Source: Kalmanozyma brasiliensis GHG001 (taxonomy: Eukaryota; Basidiomycota; Ustilaginomycetes; Ustilaginales). Taken from it: a stretch of 64,000 bases of DNA. Below, in pieces: positions 41,101 through 50,047 of the stretch. Position 1 is the first letter of the stretch. The number at the start of each line of letters is the position of its first letter. The translations under genes and the position numbers were made by a program. Below the pieces are notes generated by a model that saw nothing but the letters and a program-made list of their open reading frames with translations, ran no database searches and was not told the origin of the DNA. The DNA lies in assembly GCF_000497045.1 (NCBI RefSeq), contig NW_015961957.1, positions 62,001 through 126,000 on the forward strand. Reading direction: 5' to 3'.

Positions 41101-42805
41101 CGACACGATCGCCGTTCACCTTGCCCGCCGCCCAGTGCTGCCGCAGATACGGCACGCTTTTTGCCGAGGACAGACTCGAGCGCTGTTTCGCCAGCAAGCC
41201 TCCTCTTCCTGCGTCGTCGAGGAACGAGTCTCTGTAACCGTTGAAGTCGGAAGGAAGTGGGCAGGATCGCGAGCGAAAGGGAGGTCGATGGCTGTGGATG
41301 GAGGATGGGCTGTCAGGAGTGGTGTGGATGACGACGGCCGACGACGCGGTTGACAGGCGTATGGAGCTTGCGTCGTTCTCACGATCGTTCTGTGATTCGA
41401 TCGCTGGTGTGGAGTCCGCACTTCGCCTTTGAGCACGTCGCGTCAGCTTGAGGCAGCCCAACGCGAGTTCCTGCAGCAGCAGCACCGACGAGGGAACGAC
41501 GAAAGAGGCCAACAGGCTGAACGCCTGCCCGTTCTCCGGAGTGACCAGCAGAGCTCGCGTACAGAGCGCAACCGGGCACCAGATCGATACGAGGCAAGTG
41601 ACGAACCGAATCCAATGCGTTGCTCTGTCACGGGGCGAAGGATCATGCTGAATTGGCGAGGGTCGGATCAGCCGGTCCTCCGTAGCGGACCGACCCAGGT
41701 CTGATTGCGAGCGGTTCGTAACATCGAACCACCCAGGAGAGGGGGTTCTCGTCGACACGGTCGTAGCAGGAGCCGAGGACTTGCTCGTCGAATCTCGAAG
41801 TTCGGATATCTGTCCTCCACTCGATGTATCGTGGTCGATCCGGTTGGAAGGAGGATAGCCCCCCAAGGCTTGGCCAGAGGTGAGCGAGTACGTCGACCCA
41901 ACTTGGTACGGGTTGGTGGAGCTAGCCACGGCCGAGCCGTAGCCTAGGGTCGTCGTCGCTGCGTCGGTCGTTCTGCCCGAACCCCTCGTGTCGCCGACCA
42001 TGCCTTGCATTATCTGAGAAGCGTAATCGAGTGGTGTCGTATGATTCCGCTGTTGAACGGGGTGAGGGGTCGGACCGAAATCCGGTTGTGCGCGGAGGTC
42101 GAGATTTATGTGACGAGTCCAAGGGTCCGGCTGGGTGTGAATGAGGAGCGACAGGCTCGGTGCGCGAGCTGATACGGTGGATGGGCGACTGCGATGGTAC
42201 GGAGGGTGAACGCTGGTAGCCGACCTGGATGTCTTTGTATAGAGAACGAGGGCCGTGGTCGCAAGGAGGGCGAAAGCGATCTGCGTCGCGATGACGATGT
42301 ATCTGACGGCGGAGACCGCCGCACAGGTAGCCGAGTCATGACGAAGAAACCAGCAGCTCAGCGCAGTGACCACGCCTATCTTGAGCACGAAGACCCCTAT
42401 TATCGCTGCACATGCGACTCGGAAGGCCTCGCGAGATCGCCCCTTGATATGGAGTCTCGTAGCAAGGGCGGCGAACGTCGCCGGTCGGACCAGTAAGGCT
42501 ATCGTCATCGCAAACGTCTGCAGCGGAGATCCGAAGGCTATGTCCCAGATTGCCTCCCGTTCTGCTAGATACCGATGCGCATGGATGAAGAACAGCGGAG
42601 AGACAGCCAGAAGCAGGACGATGTCCAGTGTCGATATGCCCAATTGCAGTCGTTGCCAGTCGTCCATCTGCCCAACAACGCGTCTGATGCTGAAAGAGCG
42701 ATCATGAGCACGACCCCTGCGCAGCGTGTTGACGGTCACGCCGATCAAGACCACCAGCCCATACGCAATGCTGATCAGCGTGAGGGAGATCCTACTCAGC
42801 GTCAT
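38117..42805 (-). CDS. Unrecognised 7-TM, GPCR-like protein with ~1100-residue tail
   Basis: A 1562-residue intronless protein I do not recognise. Seven hydrophobic segments are visible at about 8-28, 54-76, 93-115, 129-153, 164-189, 398-420 and 428-450. The gap between segments 5 and 6 is a ~205-residue Ser/Thr/Pro-rich loop, and everything after ~451 is hydrophilic, Ser/Arg/Asp-rich and probably disordered. It ends in a basic cluster (EKRLSHKPVKKRRKSRLKG) and a short folded-looking end (VAVMVGRHQFTVVDEDDSLV). Short N-terminus, large third inner loop and long inner tail are the layout of fungal nutrient or pheromone GPCRs. No family signature is visible, so receptor function is inference. 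The start is the first ATG (MTLSRISLTL), since the frame extends upstream only via GTG. Confidence 0.7.
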   Translation of the reverse strand: MTLSRISLTLISIAYGLVVLIGVTVNTLRRGRAHDRSFSIRRVVGQMDDWQRLQLGISTLDIVLLLAVSPLFFIHAHRYLAEREAIWDIAFGSPLQTFAMTIALLVRPATFAALATRLHIKGRSREAFRVACAAIIGVFVLKIGVVTALSCWFLRHDSATCAAVSAVRYIVIATQIAFALLATTALVLYTKTSRSATSVHPPYHRSRPSTVSARAPSLSLLIHTQPDPWTRHINLDLRAQPDFGPTPHPVQQRNHTTPLDYASQIMQGMVGDTRGSGRTTDAATTTLGYGSAVASSTNPYQVGSTYSLTSGQALGGYPPSNRIDHDTSSGGQISELRDSTSKSSAPATTVSTRTPSPGWFDVTNRSQSDLGRSATEDRLIRPSPIQHDPSPRDRATHWIRFVTCLVSIWCPVALCTRALLVTPENGQAFSLLASFVVPSSVLLLQELALGCLKLTRRAQRRSADSTPAIESQNDRENDASSIRLSTASSAVVIHTTPDSPSSIHSHRPPFRSRSCPLPSDFNGYRDSFLDDAGRGGLLAKQRSSLSSAKSVPYLRQHWAAGKVNGDRVVAPRSSFVRGLNLVLNPRPKLEVLPSYHTMQMREEDEGRRGSHLPPAVASAVVRGLLEVPRQGCLTADSERTCFMQDRSEDRGHSSASMASLHMPENEPTSVDLSYQHSDRSRQPVAELSTDIPHMNDSPGSARHDPDLSPINENIGLQSPTKRQPIPTAAFHSTPIGAGSTASPSFSHQDSHETSHGASRLFSEIMEMVRWDGRAASHRSGFVPGLRRTPPRGYASIDGGRDTSMSRSGDEGETIIIHSIESSGEYPAAGSRNSGLHGIAQTSVASSNHVTADPLDQKQRVEVGCSSQDHGSQSCHAQLGHARSGSASSMLSFSSISSRFRALGRATSLGASTPSASPKADNSPRVRRLRSRTFASAFGIELNLLRRNGSRTSKVDSSPSTSSGGCASSLMDLSFSPSPAQSRQAAGRQGDLQGTPSPAAILDYSAERGDKGRHRRELSRADSILDLLDAEHSDKIEEMLETVDVAPDALHMDERSDAAGRLMEEANPDQHRHRSELLERRAEESDLCDVDLGDVTVNDVWHQFSEPDCKLDDGSLSTSSIRHEASDPAEDDMFDLMGCDPRRMVARAPFLDTVEEESEEGFHRDDKNGSQQCQLSITPALDESAGEASAQTEVNGDVFHELSSCSNSTSGSKSLSTAQIKSQTPVHSGQQAGQSRTTELLMEYEAMFPHKTLSQIEEVTEAISTLRTSGTRTSSAASNSKMGLEEAGSATVSKSIHLGLPLSLSCRQGAHVGDELLDESTMSAGTVELDDQSPKQQSEGRQLPFVTPRSRTRCRAAAGRRADHPDETADQDGRALPREPADCMPSPGSTGVRLSQLGMDRGIWMQSPLRLPLDDSTASAAGQDAGKEDSFQMVEASPRDGGGRGARLRRSLTLTKGKMSLDSKASMRKLVRLEHRDSPKREYRNRLAKGSPSKPFTSGLAPSSPARSTVNPVEKRLSHKPVKKRRKSRLKGVAVMVGRHQFTVVDEDDSLVQRFGAAQINTS

Positions 42806-43351
42806 AGTGGATGCTGCTCGTCGTGTCGCTTGAGTGATGGTGAGGAGCACACATCCATCGCACACCTGTTCAGAGATCAACACACATGCGACATTGACCC
42901 ACTCATTGTGTAGCGATAGACTTCATTTGGCGAAACAAAGTTAGCCCGGCCTCACTTGTGGGATCGTCACATGAAGCGCGGTGGCATTGTCTGCTCGGCC
43001 TGCTGCACACCCTGCCTTTTTGCGAGAGTGAAAGTGCGAACGTCCTGCTTGACATGATGGTCGAGCCTGTCATCTGTGAGCTGCGATGCCTGGTCAGGAA
43101 GGAGGGCATGTATGACGACGGGTGCAGCTGGATGAGTTTGAGCAGGCTGCGCGGCGCAGAGTGACAGTCCAGGCGAGGCCTTTGTGTTGGTCTTGCGGGA
43201 CGCGTCTCTGCGCGTGTTTCGGCCGACAATTTCCTCGCAAAAAAAAGATCAACACCAACACACGCGCAACACTTGCGCACAAGCCCTTCTCTCAAACCTT
43301 CCAACCCTTCCCCCTCTTCTTCACCACCATTTCCGCATAACGACAATCACG
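42806..43351. promoter_or_regulatory. Divergent promoter region, 7-TM protein / EB1
   Basis: About 550 bp between divergent starts. The last 130 bp before EB1 carry an A-run (about 43239-43246) and C/T-rich sequence with CA-rich triplets, like other leaders here. No gene recognised. Confidence 0.55.
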
Positions 43352-44263
43352 ATGGGTGAATCACGCACCGAGCTCATCCACTGGCTCAACGAGCTGCTCG
43401 GTTTCTCGTACACCCGCATCGAGCAGTGCGGTTCCGGTGCCGCTTACGCCCAAATCATCGACTCCATCTACTACAACGTCCCCCTCGCCAAAATCAAGTT
43501 CGATGCCAAACACGATTACGAGTACCTGAACAACTTCAAGGTGCTGCAGGAGGCGTTTAAGCGGAATCGCATCGACAAGCCGATTGAGGTGGACAGGCTG
43601 GTGAGGTGCAAGATGCAGGACAATTTGGAATTCTTGCAGTGGTTGAAGCGGTATTGGGATCAGAACTTTTCGGGGGAGGCGTATGATGCGGAGGGGAGGA
43701 GGGGTGGGGTGGGAGCTGCACCGCCTCCGTTGGTGGGTAGTGTGGCGGTGGGAGCTGCGAGAGGCGTAGCGCCGACGGCGAGAGCTAGACCCGCGGCATC
43801 AGCCAGACCCGCCCCCGCAGCAACCGCCCGACGTCCAGCAGCAGCAGCCGCCCCTCGAGCCGCCCCAGCAGCAGTGCCAAACGCCACCATCGCAGCCCTC
43901 ACCTCCCAAATGGACGAGATGAAGATCTCAGTCGACAGCCTCGAAAAGGAAAGGGACTTCTACTTTGCCAAGCTGCGCGACATTGAGATTCTGGTGCAGG
44001 AACGACTCACCTTGCTCAGCGAGCAGTTCCCCGTGCCGTCCGAGGAGGAGGATCCCGAAGGGCTGCATGTGGGTACCGAGGAGCAGGAGAGTCTCAAGCA
44101 GATCCAGGCGATTCTGTATTCTACCGAGGAAGGGTTCGAGGTTCCCGAGGGTCAGGAGGTAAGTAACACCCTCATGGAAGATAGATGAGAGAGGGGTAGC
44201 TGACCGTTCTTTGATGCTTTGCGCTTTGCACAGGTCGCACAGGACGAAGATGAGATGTTCTAA
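43352..44263 (+). CDS. BIM1: EB1/Bim1-family microtubule plus-end tracking protein
   Basis: A 278-residue protein in two exons (43352-44158 and 44234-44263), with a 75-nt phase-0 intron (GTAAGT...CAG). The calponin-homology domain (about 1-105) binds microtubule ends: RTELIHWLNELLGF, GSGAAYAQIIDSIY, KIKFDAKHDYEYLNNFKVLQ. An Ala/Pro/Arg-rich linker (~130-185) follows. The coiled-coil/EBH domain (about 190-260) has the hallmark ERDFYFAKLRDIEILVQ. The second exon supplies the acidic tail DEDEMF, a variant of the C-terminal EEY/F motif that binds CAP-Gly proteins. If the intron is retained the protein instead ends a few residues later without this tail. A second CAG nine bases into exon 2 would remove VAQ in frame. 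Confidence 0.93.
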
Positions 44264-44621
44264 CGCCTGAAAAGAGCCTAAGACGAGCCAGAGCGATGGA
44301 CGCATGATGTGATGGCTGGGAACACTCAACGGTAATCCAATGACGAAACATTCGCATTGACGGCTGGACTGCTGCAAGGCGTGTTGAGCGACGGACACCC
44401 AGGGTATCAGAGTAGCGGCGAGCGAGTGACACGATTGACCATTGCTGGTTCAGCGCACCAGCGCAATCCCTCTGCGTACATCAGCACATACAAGCGTTGC
44501 ACCTCGACACAGACCACGGATCAGAAAGGAAAGAGAGTGACGTTCGCCCAATTGCACCTCGCCTCCAGCACCCGTAATTGACCTACGAGCCTGAACACAC
44601 TGCGAAACCCGTGCTACAAGC
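44264..44621. other. Intergenic between convergent genes
   Basis: About 360 bp between the EB1 stop and the homeodomain gene stop. No ORF, repeat or RNA gene of note was seen. Confidence 0.6.
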
Positions 44622-46805
44622 TCACCTCTCCGCCGGAGACCTCACCACGGCGCTGGTGAGACTACGCACGTCCATGGGGCTCCACTTTCTCTCGTGCAAC
44701 GCCTGCGTGGGCCGGTGTGGCGTCCTGGGTGAGACGCACGCTGTGGGTGTGGGGGTGGTGCTTCTGCTCTCCTCCCGCGCGGTGGACGTGTCTCTCGGTG
44801 GCGATGCGGGGTGGTGTGGGGTGGTCATACTTCTCGCTCTGCGTGCAGAGAAGAGGTCTTCACTTGCTTGCACTGGCCGCGTGTGGGGCGGGCGAAAGGC
44901 GTATGGCGAAAACCGCTCCCTTCTCGCGAAAGGCACCGGGGGAGGCGGCAAGCGCAAAAGGGCATCGGTCGACGAACGGTTGCGCACATGGGATCGCGGC
45001 TCCGGGTGATACATCGGCCGCTCCTCATCGCGCGCTGCCGAGCTCGACGGTTGCGCAACGTAGGGCCGGGACAGAAGCGCACGTTGTTTCGCATGCCATT
45101 CCGCCGTAAGCGTGTTGCGTACCTCTCGCATTCCGCCTTCCCGCTCCCAGGTGGGAGGAGGCAGGGCGAGCGTCGCGCTCCGATCCCGGCGCAACTGTGT
45201 TGGGAAGAAGTCCCGTGAGTGAGAGTGGTAGCGTTGCTGAGGTGGGAGGGAGAGGCTTTCCTTCTGGCTGGAGATGGCAGGTGGAACGAGGGTGGTGCGT
45301 ACGGCTGCGGGTGTGAATGGCGGTAGGAGCGGCCGATGAAGCGACAGCGTTTCGAGATGCCTCGCGCTCCCTGGACCCGTGTACGTTGGGGTCGCGGCAG
45401 ACGACGATTCGGGGCGCGGTGGAGGCGGCACGTTGATGCGCAAGCTCGCACCCAGGGGTCGACGCGATGAGTCCCAGGCGTACCGGCTCTCCCTCTCCCC
45501 GCCGGCGTACGGGTCTTGGTGTGGACGAGGCTGCGAGTAGTACTCTGGGTGCTGCATCGGTCGTGCGTCGAACGACCGTTGACGGTGATGGTGAAAGTTG
45601 CTGCTCCCGCAGGCAGCCTTGCGTTCCTCCTCCTCTTGTGCAGACGGGTTGAGCGCCAGGCGGATCGTGTGTCGCCTCCATGCGCGTGTGCGCTCGTCTT
45701 CGTTGGGTGAGAAACGCCCCTTGCCCGTCTGCCTGAGATGGTCTTGCAGCATGTCGAGAGAGATCGTGGCCGAGGAGGTGGTGGAGAGGAACGCCGAGAC
45801 GGCTTCCATCATGCGCTTCTTGCCTACTTGACGACGGTTCTGGAACCACACCTGTGCGAGCGGGCCGGGGAAAGAGGATAGGTCAGAAAAGTTTCAACGC
45901 CGAGGACAACGTGAAGGGGCAAATGCGTACCTGGACCTTGCGGGGCGCAACGCCGAGCTGGGACGCTGCGGCTTCGCGAAGCTGTGTGGACGGAAAATGC
46001 GTCTGCGATCAACGAGATGAGAGGTGCGAATGCCAAGAGAATGTGTCAGTGGGCCCGCTACTCCGGTGACTGGAACGAGGGCCGTGTCATTGCGCAGGAG
46101 CGGACAAGTCGACGGCGACGAGTGGCGTGGGCATCCGATGGGACGGACACCCTGTCTGCCGCCACACGGCGACTAAAGCCTTCATGTACCACCGCCCCGA
46201 TATGAAGTCCGGATGAAAGGTTGAAATGCACCAACCGTCTCCTGGCTTCCCTCTTTCGATGAAGGTGACAAATGAGCTTCACTACGCCAAAGCAAGAATC
46301 AGGTGGAAAGACGCCGTCCACTGGGTCCAATGCGACCATCGGCTCGTACGGGCAAGAATCGACTCACCTTGCCAAGGATCTTGTACAGCACCTTGGACTG
46401 CTCCGATGAGAGCAAGCGTCGACTGCGTCCGTTTGCATGGCGGTCGCCATCGCCTTTGCCACCACCGCTCGTACCAGCGTCAGAGAAGCCATCGTCGTCC
46501 TCGCCATCGTCGCACAGGAGCATGTCCTCGTCGCTGAGCGAGAGGCTGATTTCGTCTTCCTTGTCGGAGGGCGCGAGCGCTGTAGATGACGAAGAAGTGG
46601 AGGTGAGGGTGTGAGGGTGCGACATGGTGGGTGCGTTGAGCATGTGTGGTGGTGAGGCGGATGATCGGTGATCTCGGTGGTGGTATGGGTGATGTCGAGG
46701 AGAGTGCTGGTGATGAAAGTGAGAAGGATGGTGGGGAGGCGAGACGGAAAGACGGTGGAGGTGGGGCAGACGAGCTGCTGCGGCTGGAGAAGGCATCTGC
46801 GCCAT
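44622..46805 (-). CDS. Homeodomain transcription factor
   Basis: A 579-residue protein in three exons on the minus strand: 46805-46368, 46002-45931 and 45851-44622, all phase 0. Introns are 365 nt (GTGAGT...CAG) and 79 nt (GTACGC...CAG). The homeodomain, about residues 124-183, is split by both introns: GRSRRLLSSEQSKVLYKILG, then THFPSTQLREAAASQLGVA and PRKVQ, then VWFQNRRQVGKKR. The recognition helix is complete with WFQNRR. The N-terminal third is His/Pro/Ser-rich with an acidic stretch (DEDMLLCDDGEDDD). The long C-terminal part is Ser/Arg/Pro-rich without a known domain. It is a DNA-binding regulator in the nucleus, and its targets are unknown. The start is the first ATG (MAQMPSP), although the frame is open upstream. 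The stop overlaps a GTGAGC, so a further 3' exon is conceivable. Confidence 0.83.
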
Positions 46806-47321
46806 GGTCGAAGCTGTCTTACTAGCAAAAGCGGCTGTTGGCCAAACGGTTGTGATGTCGAAGGACGGGGACACACCTTGAGGCTGGCTCAGAGACGACT
46901 TATATGCTATCGTGCTCAGCACAGCTGTGTGGGCTCGTGTCGACGATCACAAGGAATGACCGTTGCACCGCTCAGCTCTTCTTGTGAATTCCGACGGATT
47001 GGACCCTGCCTTGTGGGTCGACGCCCTGCACTGATGCCGCCGATGAGGATGACAGCCGTCCGCAATGCCGGAGCGTAGTGAAATGAATAGAGCGTTGAAA
47101 TGGATCTCTTGCTCTCGTCAGCTAATAAGCTCAACCAAAATGACGAGCTGAGCGGCAACTGGCTGCGCGAGGTATGAAGCACGCTGTCAACGCTGGCGAG
47201 GTCCAAGCTGATTCGGACAATGGGAATGAACGGCGCGGCGAGCGCAAGCACCACCGATGTGCGTCTACCTATTGTCTGATGGTCTAATGAGCAACAACAG
47301 GCGTGATGACGGCTCGCAGCG

Positions 47322-47355
47322 GTGATGAGGATGATGATGATGATGATGATGATGA
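47322..47355 (+). repeat. GAT trinucleotide microsatellite
   Basis: Ten or so GAT units, with one GAG interruption near the left end. Located 0.5 kb upstream of the homeodomain start. Confidence 0.9.
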
Positions 47356-47728
47356 AGGTTAGGGGCCGTGAGAAAAATCGGCCTGAGCTGGCGATGTGAG
47401 GCGATCCGAGCGTCGAAGGGAAGCGATGGTGGCAGAGCTGGCTTCCGTCGGAATGAAGCGGTCCGAGCAAGGGACAGAGATGCAATGTGCGGCTATGCAG
47501 AGAGGGTGAGACTACAGCGATCCGAGCGTCAAGAGTGGAAAAGGTCAGACGAGCTGTGTACGCGTAGATGATGTCGCAAAGAGAAGGTGGTAAAGGAAGA
47601 TGGACGAGGAAAGCCTCTTGAGATGAATGCCCAGAACGAGACTCAAGACCCTGGAGAGAAGGCGTAGCCAAACCCAATGTGCTTCCATAGAAGTGTGATA
47701 TCTCTGAACGAAAGGAGCCGGCGGACCG

Positions 47729-47767
47729 CATTCACACCCACACATACACACACAGAGAGAGAGACAT
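47729..47767 (+). repeat. CA/GA dinucleotide-rich microsatellite
   Basis: An imperfect (CA)n stretch passing into (GA)n, upstream of the homeodomain gene and outside any gene. Confidence 0.8.
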
Positions 47768-50047
47768 AGACGAACGTTTGAGCTTGAAGAGCCGACCAAG
47801 TCCGAGCCCTCAGAGGAAGGAGGAGCCAATGGTCACGCACGCACGCACTCGATTCTACCACGCAAATGAAATCGTCATTCGACGGTGGTTAGGATTCATC
47901 TAAGGCGGGAGAGGGCAGTGCAGCTGAACCAAGATGAAATGAGGTGTCGAGAGCTTGAGGGGAGATGGGGACGAAATGAAATGAACCCACTCAAAAGCCT
48001 CTCGCAGTTCCGATGCAAAGGTACGGCCCATTGATGCGCCGTTCGCTGCTGGATGTTGTTTGCACTGCACTCGATACGCAAGCTTGCCGTTGTGGTGGGT
48101 GAGGGTGCGTCCGGGCCCCCTTTGACTCATGCGGTGACATAGTTCAGCTGGCGAGAAAGGACCTATCAAAAGCACGATCGTAGATACGATCACGAGCCAA
48201 AATGATGTCTCAGCTTAGCGCATTGTTGACATTTGACGTGCGCAAATTCTTTCTGCATGAGCTCAAAGGAACAAGGCGTTTGGCAGCGATCCGAGCGGCT
48301 ATCGAGTTTGCTCTGTCATTCAATGGGAAGCGAGTGTGTCATTCGCTGTTGCTCCTTCTTCTATACATAGCGACGCCATTGCGAAGCTTTAGCGTGCATC
48401 ACGTGTGCATAGCCAAGCGCCTCTGCCGATTCCGAGCTCCTCTCAACGCCGTCGCCCGCTGCTCGAGATGCATGGAAGCGGCTCTTTGCGGCTCGCGTGA
48501 GTAGGGTTCTGACATGTTCCTGTCCCCTTCTCATCGCCGCTGACGTTGGAAGCTTTACGATCTTGATGCCGCTGTGGTGGGTTCCGAGTCCACCGACCAC
48601 ACCGCTGCAGATGAAGACGGCTGCTCGTTCCGCGGGAAATAGAGGCGCCACGCTAGGACGATTGTGGGGGGAAGCCACCTTGGCTGCCCAACGAGTGGAT
48701 CCTCTGTGTTGACCCGCGGCTCCACCCGGCCAAGTCCGGTGATGAAGCCTGGTCGATGTCATTGAGATTCAATGATTCCGCCTTGTGCTCGGCCCGGCAA
48801 CTCGGTGAGACGTGTCGTCGGATGCAAACACCGTCCCACTCGCATCCTCCAGTCGAGTGCTTCCGAGTTTGGCCTGTCATTTGTCAATATCAAGTTCGAC
48901 CCTGGGGCTGTGCCTGATAGATGTTGCAGATGTACTTGGTGCAGCCAACAGCAGACACTTGGTAAACAAGCGCTCATGACCGGCTCTGAGTCGGCTACCG
49001 ACATTGATTTCGGCCCGGTGCCTGTTGCTCGCTTCGATCGATGACGTTGCAGTCTCATTCCATCCTGTCAACGTTGGTGGGTTGCTACGCTTGCTTCCGA
49101 CGGATGCTGACTTGCGCAGTAGTAGCGCAAGCGCCATCCGATCTCGACGACGACAATGGCAGGGATCGCGTGTTCATGTCGCCCCATTTGGCGAGTTGGC
49201 GGCTGCCCCTTTTTTCATTGTATGCAGGCGCGTGGGTCGAGAGTGGAAGAAGATAGGTCGGTGATGCTTTGTGCATAGGCAGCAGGATCAAATGTTCCGG
49301 CGTTGTTGCGTCCGGCGTGACGAGCCGGGTAGAGAGCAAGAAGAAGGGCAACGTGAATGGTCTCGATGGCTTGAGACGTCAGGAACATCTCGGCGGATGA
49401 CAACCCTCCATTGTGATGCATCTACCGAGGTTCGCCCATTCTGTTCACACGTGATAGCATCAGAGCAACACTGAAACAAGCATCTTCCATAAGGTCTTTG
49501 TTCTCAAACGTCAATCACGAATCACGCTCGCGAACTCTGCACCTATGCACGCACGATGCGCCTTGGATCTTTCACAGAACCGCTCATGCACGCTCGAGCT
49601 GTCACCTTACCGCTGCTGCCCCTAGACCAATGGCATCTCACGCCCTGCTTTGGCAACAAAGGAAGGCTTGGATCTTAAAGTTTTCCGGCTTGTCGGGTGC
49701 CTTTCGATTTTGGCAGCATGCATGAAAAAGCCCTTTCTCCCCATTGTTCTCGCTGCGGAACAAACATCACGCCCCTTTCAGGTTCCGACGGGATGCATGC
49801 AGCATCCAGAGGCGCAAGCCAAGCATTGATGCACGATGAAGCATCCCGTTCGATGCTCACGCCGCTTCGGAAACGGAGACCAAGGACGCCAATGTGAACG
49901 ATGAATGCTTTGATGTGATTGAATGAGAGAATATGCTACTGGATGCGAAGACTATGCAATGACTGAAAGGAACGTGTGCTAGAACCTTGATGAAGGCGGT
50001 GTACTGTACAATGCTATGAACAAAATCGAACCAACTGATGCAGGTGT

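Larger units (their letters stand above)
46806..50047. promoter_or_regulatory. 3.2-kb upstream region of the homeodomain gene
   Basis: A long non-coding stretch between the homeodomain start and the TDT transporter stop. It contains a GAT triplet run (about 47322-47355), a CA/GA-rich dinucleotide run (about 47729-47767) and a short CACG repeat (about 47836-47849). ORFs up to 271 codons cross the GAT run (giving poly-Ile on the minus strand) and look non-coding. A large, simple-repeat-bearing upstream region fits a regulated transcription factor gene, but no operator or start site can be assigned. Confidence 0.5.

Noticed and set aside
46916..47731. 271-codon minus-strand ORF
   Set aside because: Crosses the GAT microsatellite (poly-Ile) and has no domain; better explained as upstream DNA of the homeodomain gene.
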